From Mesostigma viride (Eukaryota; Streptophyta; Mesostigmatophyceae; Mesostigmatales; Mesostigmataceae), in NCBI GenBank assembly GCA_009746045.1, contig RPFO01000065.1, forward strand, positions 1,040,211 to 1,104,210: a DNA stretch of 64,000 bases, given 5' to 3'. How positions within the stretch are numbered: position 1 is the stretch's first letter; every line of letters begins with the position of its first letter. Position numbers and translations under genes: made by a program. The notes beneath the pieces were generated by a model. It saw only the letters and a program-made list of their open reading frames with translations. It did no database searches and was not told where the DNA came from. Positions 57,801 to 64,000 of this stretch are shown here, piece by piece.

Positions 57801-60800
57801 GGGAGCGTGCAGCCGCAGGATGCTCAACGGGTGTACGCGAGGAGCAGCGTGCGCAAGGGAAGGGGAGCATGCGGCCGCAGGATGCTCAACGGGTGTACGC
57901 GAGGAGCAGCGTGCGCAAGGGGAGGGGAGCATGCGGCTGCAGGATGCTCAACGGGTGTACGCGAGGAGCAGCGTGCGCAAGGGGAGGGGAGCATGCGGCC
58001 GCAGGATGCTCAACGGGTGTACGCGAGGAGCAGCGTGCGCAAGGGAAGGCGAGCGTGCGGCCGCAGGATGCTCAACGGGTGTACGCGAGGAGCAGCGTGC
58101 GCAAGGGAAGGGGAGCATGCGGCCGCAGGATGCTCAACGGGTGTACGCGAGGAGCAGCGTGCGCAAGGGGAGGGGAGCGTGCAGCCACAGGATGCTCAAC
58201 GGGTGTACGCGAGGAGCAGCGTGCGCAAGGGAAGGCGAGCGTGCGGCCGCAGGATGCTCAACGGGTGTACGCGAGGAGCAGCGTGCGCAAGGGAAGGGGA
58301 GCGTGCGGCCGCAGGATGCTCAACGGGTGTACGCGAGGAGCAGCGTGCGCAAGGGGAGGGGAGCGTGCGGCCGCAGGATGCTCAACGGGTGTACGCGAGG
58401 AGCAGCGTGCGCAAGGTAAGGCGAGCGTGCGGCCGCAGGATGCTCAACGGGTGTACGCGAGGAGCAGCGTGCGCAAGGGAAGGGGAGCATGCGGCTGCAG
58501 GATGCTCAACGGGTGTACGTGAGGAGCAGCGTGCGCAAGGGGAGGGGAGCGTGCGGCCGCAGGATGCTCAACGGGTGTACGCGAGGAGCAGCGTGTGCAA
58601 GGGGAGGGGAGCGTGCGGCCGCAAGATGCTCAACGGGTCTACGCGAGGAGCAGCGTGCGCAAGGGAAGGGGAGCGTGCGGCCGCAGGATGCTCAACGGGT
58701 GTACGCGAGGAGCAGCGTGTGCAAGGGGAGGGGAGCGTGCGGCCGCAGGATGCTCAACGGGTGTACGTGAGGAGCAGCGTGCGCAAGGGAAGGCGAGCGT
58801 GCGGCCGCAGGATGCTCAACGGGTGTACGCGAGGAGCAGCGTGCGCAAGGGAAGGGGAGCGTGCGGCTGCAGGATGCTCAACGGGTGTACGCGAGGAGCA
58901 GCGTGCGCAAGGGAAGGCGAGCGTGCGGCCGCAGGATGCTCAATGGGTGTACGCGAGGAGCAGCCTGCGCAAGGGAAGGGGAGCGTGCGGCCGCAGGATG
59001 CTCAATGGGTGTACGCGAGGAGCAGCGTGCGCAAGGGAAGGCGAGCGTGCGGATGCAGGATGCTCAATGGGTGTACGCGAGGAGCAGCGTGCGCAAGGGG
59101 AGGGGAGCATGCGGCCGCAGGATGCTCAACGGGTGTACGCGAGGAGCAGCGTGCGCAAGGGAAGGGGAGCGTGCGGCCGCAGGATGCTCAACGGGTGTAC
59201 GCGAGGAGCAGCGTGCGCAAGGGAAGGGGAGCGTGCGGCCGCAGGATGCTCAACGGGTGTACGTGAGGAGCAGCGTGCGCAAGGGAAGGGGAGCGTGCGG
59301 ATGCAGGATGCTCAATGGGTGTACGTGAGGAGCAGCGTGCGCAAGGGAAGGCGAGCGTGCGGCCGCAGGATGCTCAACGGGTGTACGCGAGGAGCAGCGT
59401 GCGCAAGGGAAGGGGAGCGTGCGGCCGCAGGATGCTCAACGGGTGTTCGCGAGGAGCAGCGTGCGCAAGGGAAGGGGAGCGTGCGGCCGCAGGATGCTCA
59501 ACGGGTGTACGCGAGGAGCAGCATGCGCAAGGGGAGGGGAGCATGCGGCCGCAGGATGCTCAACGGGTGTACGCGAGGAGCAGCGTGCGCAAGGGAAGGG
59601 GAGCGTGCGGCCGCAGGATGCTCAACGGGTGTACGCGAGGAGCAGCGTGCGCAAGGGGAGGGGAGCGTGCGGCCGCAGGATGCTCAACGGGTGTACGCGA
59701 GGAGCAGCCTGCGCAAGGGAAGGGGAGCGTGCGGCTGCAGGATGCTCAACGGGTGTACGCGAGGAGCAGCGTGCGCAAGGGGTGCATGCTGCAGCCGCAT
59801 ATCGACCGGCGCCTCACCACTTGTCCGAGAGGCGGTAGATGCCCTCCCCTTGTAGCAAGACCAGGCCGTGCTGGTTGTAGTGAAGCTCCTGCCCGCCATG
59901 GATGGGTGGTCAGTCCGGAGGCGCACACAAGAGCGGAGCAAGCGGGCAGGCGGGGAGGGGTTAGCAGACAAGAAAGTGCGTGTCGCTGGGCGTATCCAAC
60001 CATCCGTCGGATCGCGTCACGGACCTGTTTGATTGGTGCGGATGGTGGTAGGTACCGTAACAGAGACGTGCACAGGACGTGCAAAAACCAACCATTTGGA
60101 TAAGGCATGCTGACACAGAGTACAACACACATATGTCATGATTGAATGGGGGAAGTGCCCAGAGCAAAACCGTGCGCATAGCATTTCTTGGGAGAGAATT
60201 GCCTGTGGAGAGCAACGGTGCCATATGGCAGTAGCACGCGCAACCGTACGTCCGTACGAGGCCACGAAACGTGCAGAACAATGGTGTGGTGAGGTATGTG
60301 TGAAACAGAATGGTGCAGAGTGGTAATGCGAATCGGGTATGCATGTTCTCGACAGGCACGGGTAGGGAGCTACGATGCAGAATAGTAATACTGACAATCA
60401 GCATAACAACACCAATAACAATCATATTGACGTACGGTTGCTATCGTCGGGACACAGTGATGTGCTGGTGGCCGCCACATGGGGTAAATCGCTTCTGCAA
60501 GTGCTATATGGTCGTCGAATGGGGAGGTGTAGAACCCACCTCTGCTGCTGCAAACAATGCTTTTCGGGCCCGGATTCCAACCCTCCCTTCTCCAATACAG
60601 ATAGCCCGTGCTGTGCCCAGAGAGACCCAAAAGGTGCGTGTCTCAACCACGGTAATAAATTATGACAGGCGAGGAATAGCCAGCATTGACCCTCCCAGCA
60701 AGGGCTCGGTTGGTGCATGGGAGTAAGCCCCGGGTGCCACACTGTTTCGGCGCCAGCCACGCACGGCTCCCCTGTAGTATTGTGTGGGAGCATTCCCGCA

Positions 60801-63726
60801 TCCACAAAGCAGCAGGTCTGTGATAGCCCACGGGCTACTTCTACGGCACAACATCCATCAACCGCACGCGCCCCCTGCCCATGTCCCCTGGCACCGCAAA
60901 GCTGCAGCTCACCGTACTACCAGAAAGGCAACTCCAATAGCTTCAAGCACCTATTGTTCCGTTTCCTGGCCCAGCAAACATACACCGCTGTTCCCCTTCC
61001 CCTCCTGACACCACAACGAACCACTATCATAAGAAATCCTTACAGAAGACAAGTGCGTTAATCCTCTTCGTATAAACACGGACTCGCGGCATATATACGC
61101 AAGCCAGCATGACTCACTTCCACGTTCAAGTACTCCCCGGGTTCGAAGTCCATTACCTGTGGAAGGTTCCGGCACGCAAACCGATGCGCAGAAGACATGG
61201 GTGGCACTGTCAGATTATGATGGCCATGGCACTAAGAACGCAGCAGGAAGGTGGTCGTTGCATGGTCCAGCATTTCCTCCCCACTGCTCTGCCTACATGT
61301 GGGACCTCAATCTCTCCACAGATATGAGACCTCAATAAGAAACCACAAGCTTAGCTGATGATGGGTGAACTGACGTGCGTTGGTCCGGCTTCAGGATGCC
61401 TGCATGGCTGTCCATGAGCCATCCATGGACACGAACACGAGGGGCAGAATGGCTGGCCTTGAATGCTCCTTTGTCTTCCAGTCCTCTCCTCTCGAATAGT
61501 TGTCATAGCAAACATAAAACTAGCAGGGAGAGGGAATCCTCCCTGTGGATGGTGTCCAGGCTGGCCTACTTCGTGCAGAAACAAAAGGCAGCGCCGGCTG
61601 CTGTTCCCCACACAATGATCGAGGTCCTGCCAGTGGCGGCCTCCTTCAGGCGCTATTCCTTACAAGGACACGCACAGCGCAGAAAACACCACGAAAGCGC
61701 TCCACCCACTGCCTACATCACGTAAGTCTCTCTCCACATCAATGCGGGACCTGGAGCGTGTGCAGGCTGTTCAGGGCTTCCGTCCTAGTGATAAGCGGAG
61801 GCAAGCCTGTCAAAGTACAAGTGCCACCATCACGACAGCCACTCGGATGACGTGCCATGTGAGGTCGGTGTTAAGAACAAGTCGTTGACTTACTACTTCT
61901 TCGCAACACAACTCCTAAAGGCGGCTGGATCCCAACATTCTGGCAGCTGTCACCCACAACCGCACAGCTTGCACGCATAAAGGTGGCATCGAGTTGCAGA
62001 GTTCCTGGTGATGACATGTGGCGTGTTGTACGTGGCCTGCCACACACGCCTCCTGGTCTTACGCACGTGAATATTGAAGTCGTATTCGGGGGTGGTGGGC
62101 AGTAGCTTGCGCAGTTTGAATATCTGCGCACAACAGGGCAGCCGATAAACGCGGTGGCATCCAAGCACAAGAGAACGTTGGACTGTCTGTGCAGTGCTAC
62201 ACACAGTCAGTTGAACCACCAGGCAGAATAGTTTGGCATCGTGAGACTAAATTGTTAACAAACCTTGGTAGTTTACACTGTGCAGGCCATGCCCTCCATG
62301 ATATGGAAATGGTGTCTTTCTGTTTCTAGTCTGCGCGCGATGCCCACACGGTGTTCGACCGCCTTCCCAATATGCCCCATAGAGTACAAGAACGTGGGTG
62401 CAGAAACAGGTTGCTAAGGACGTCACCACCACATATAATGCTACTTCGTGGTAGATGGCTAACAGTACAAATGCACAATAACCGCTCATCGGCTACCTGT
62501 GAATCCCTTTCCACTAGTGGATAGAGAGCTATGTGCTCGGCTTTCTATCTTAAATGAGAAATGGCAATGGGAAACAGGCCGCAAATGGCAATTGACGATA
62601 TTTACTAAGGGAGCTGGCTGTAATTGATGCGGCCAGTCCTGCACGAGTCTTGACACGCGCTGTGCTTATTCCACCCCTACATGCCAATAACAGCCACTCC
62701 CTCAACCAAGCCACACTCTTCCCTCCTGTGCACACATTCACAACATGCAGACATGGAATAGGGAGCAACACTCGAGCTTTCGGCTCCATCGTGCCGCGTG
62801 CAAGGCCCGAGAACATCCCTCCTCGGCCACGCCCACCTCCCTTCCATCGTGCCGCGTGCAAGGCCCGAGAACATCCCTCCTCGGCCACGCCCACCTCCCT
62901 TCCATCGTGTCGCGTGCAAGGCTCGAGAACATCCCTCCTCGGCCACGCCCACCTCCCTTCCATCGTGTCGCGTGCAAGGCCCGAGAACATCCCTCCTCGG
63001 CCACGCCCACCTCCCTTAGCCTTCCAGAGCAAAATTACGTCTTAACCGAGCCAACGACTATAACAGCGATGAGCTCCCTAGCTGGGGCACAACCTGCGAC
63101 ACCAGGTGAGTATCCCCCCATCAGACGAGCCCTCACAGCCTCAGGGGGGCTACAGGCCCATGAGACACGGCGCCACCCATCCGGCCCATGGCTCTGGGGC
63201 ATTGGCCACGTATCCATTAAGCTAAAGACATGGCCCACGATGGATGGCAGTGGCGCCAGATGCCGCAGATCCACTACGATGCGGGAAGTTTTGCTCCTCC
63301 TCCCCCTCGGTGGCACGTATCAGTAATAAGTATGCCATAGGTACAACATGCAATAGCAGTAGAGGAGAGCTGTACCTGGACCATGGAATGCAAGCCGCTG
63401 CATTTAGCTTGGCAGCGGGAGGGGGCTGGTTTGGGTCCAACTTGCAAAGATTTGGGAGAGCCACTTCGTCTGGCACATGGTTGGGTGCTGTCCATGACTA
63501 GAGGCACATGGGTGGGTGCTGTCCATGACAAGTGGAAAAATTTCTTTCTTTAAAAAAGACGTCATAATGCAGCAGTGCAAGGTCGCATTGGTCCCATGTG
63601 TGTGTAGAAGAGAGGCTGATCTCACCTGTTTAGGGGGCAGGCAACACACCGTCCTGGGGAACTATGGGCCGCTATGCTCACCTCTCCTGCTGCTGGCAGC
63701 AGCGGTTGCTGGCTCGTGTAGCCAAC
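54888..63726 (-). CDS. (S)-ureidoglycine aminohydrolase, C-terminal half
   Basis: Six minus-strand exons with GT-AG borders and consistent phases: 63726-63682, 62123-62067, 61156-61118, 59888-59818, 56059-56006 and 54966-54888 (TGA). They encode 114 residues: QPLLPAAGE; IFKLRKLLPTTPEYDFNIH; VMDFEPGEYLNVE; ELHYNQHGLVLLQGEGIYRL; YPVTAGDVIWMAPFV; LGKTMSRYILYKDVNRDPL. This matches the C-terminal cupin of plant UGlyAH almost without gaps. Known: the enzyme releases ammonia from (S)-ureidoglycine to give (S)-ureidoglycolate in allantoin catabolism, in plants in the endoplasmic reticulum, using Mn held by E-x-H-x(3)-H and a Gln; E, H, H (ELHYNQH) and Q (TQW) are all present, as is the YKDVNR tail. 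Exons for the N-terminal cupin must lie right of the window. The introns contain minisatellites, the largest intron being 3.76 kb. The TGA at 59816-59814 is part of a donor site, not a stop. Confidence 0.9.
56423..59771. repeat. 62-bp minisatellite, 54 units, within an intron
   Basis: Unit landmarks (GTGCGCAAGG, a GCGGCCGC core, GATGCTCAACGGGTGT) recur every 62 bp from 56423 to 59771, and that distance is exactly 54 x 62. No net insertion or deletion has therefore accumulated in 3.35 kb. Variation is confined to a few positions, mostly transitions (e.g. GAAGGGG/GGAGGGG/GAAGGCG, GCATGC/GCGTGC, ACGCGAG/ACGTGAG). As 62 is not a multiple of three and the unit has no stop on the plus strand, long pseudo-ORFs of up to 874 codons arise. 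The array lies in the intron between exons 59818-59888 and 56006-56059 of the aminohydrolase gene on the other strand. Confidence 0.95.
62787..63018. repeat. 58-bp minisatellite, four units, within an intron
   Basis: Four tandem units start at 62787, 62845, 62903 and 62961, each beginning CATCGTG(C/T)CGCGTGCAAGG and ending CCACCTCCCTT. They differ at only a few bases. They lie in the intron between exons 63682-63726 and 62067-62123 of the aminohydrolase gene. Confidence 0.9.
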
Positions 63727-64000
63727 CTGGAACGATGGCCGGTCGACTTCACACAGGGAGGTCGCCGGGGCGTACCTATTTGGCAAAAACCCACGTGCAG
63801 TACAGGGATGGATGGCCCTTGGAGGCATGGCTCAGCAGCCGGTGGCCGCGTAATGATGGGCAACTGCTGGCACATGCGGGTGCCTGTTTCAGGGCAGCCA
63901 GCAGATGCGTGCCTCTTGATAGGAGTTATAACATAATACTAGCTAAACTTATGGTAGTCCTGCCTAATCCTTTACAGCATGTTCACACTCGCCTCTAATT
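63727..64000. other. Presumed intron of the aminohydrolase gene, to window end
   Basis: The acceptor TTCCAG (minus strand, AG at 63728-63727) precedes the first visible exon, and no exon encoding the preceding part of the enzyme is seen up to the right edge. Confidence 0.5.

Noticed and set aside
56423-59771. CRISPR-like regularity
   Set aside because: Units are contiguous with no unique spacers, and the host is eukaryotic.
59814-59816. TGA after IYRLSDKW as the stop of the aminohydrolase
   Set aside because: It falls inside a GTGAGG donor site; the next exon at 56059 continues the family sequence (YPV-AGDVIWMAP) in the right phase.
56399-59855. Plus-strand open frames of 707, 874, 348 and 288 codons rich in Arg/Gly/Ala/Gln
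   Set aside because: They are the three translations of a stop-free 62-bp repeat. All three frames are open alike, and the array lies in an intron of a gene on the other strand.
63069-63105. Plus-strand ATG followed by a GTGAGT donor as a first exon of another gene
   Set aside because: Only a dozen codons, no recognisable continuation, and it lies within an intron of the minus-strand gene.

Overview
The window is nuclear DNA of a eukaryote, most likely a green alga. Two genes are split by GT-AG introns. Exons on the minus strand spell the C-terminal half of a plant-type (S)-ureidoglycine aminohydrolase. The rest is GC-rich and crowded with degenerate non-LTR retroelements, an LTR-element remnant, minisatellites and microsatellites. 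The lineage is inference. I saw no tRNA, rRNA, operon or CRISPR array.

Layout. 1-8.36 kb: retroelement debris. It holds a restriction-like-endonuclease tail of a non-LTR element (1777-2577, minus) and a minus-strand LTR element: long terminal repeat 7696-8363, gag from 6604 down, and a broken aspartic protease down to 3622. 8.7-10.7 kb: three short retroposons, each between direct target duplications. 10.7-34.05 kb (minus): one uninterrupted giant gene for a secreted or cell-surface protein of about 7,770 residues. It is built from about 79 bacterial-type Ig-like modules of 96 residues (288 bp) and contains one single-base frameshift. 35.8-43.2 kb (plus): a six-exon chromatin gene with an extended PHD finger, a split pre-SET, a SET and a post-SET domain, reconstructed here with all phases consistent. 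43.8-54.1 kb: a nested pile of RTE-like LINE copies and a non-autonomous element carrying only ORF1. Order of insertion can be read from target duplications. 54.4-54.7 kb: a (TAG)n/(TTG)n microsatellite. 54.9-63.7 kb (minus): six 3' exons of ureidoglycine aminohydrolase. One of its introns holds a 54-unit, 62-bp minisatellite and another holds four 58-bp units; its upstream exons lie beyond the right edge.

The three host genes have unrelated jobs: a surface repeat protein, a histone lysine methyltransferase and purine-ring catabolism. The mobile elements do form a system of sorts. LINEs with reverse transcriptase, an ORF1-only element and a 193-bp SINE-like element all end in a related hairpin (outer stem CGTG...CACG) followed by tetranucleotide repeats, which suggests that one retrotransposition machinery mobilises them all.
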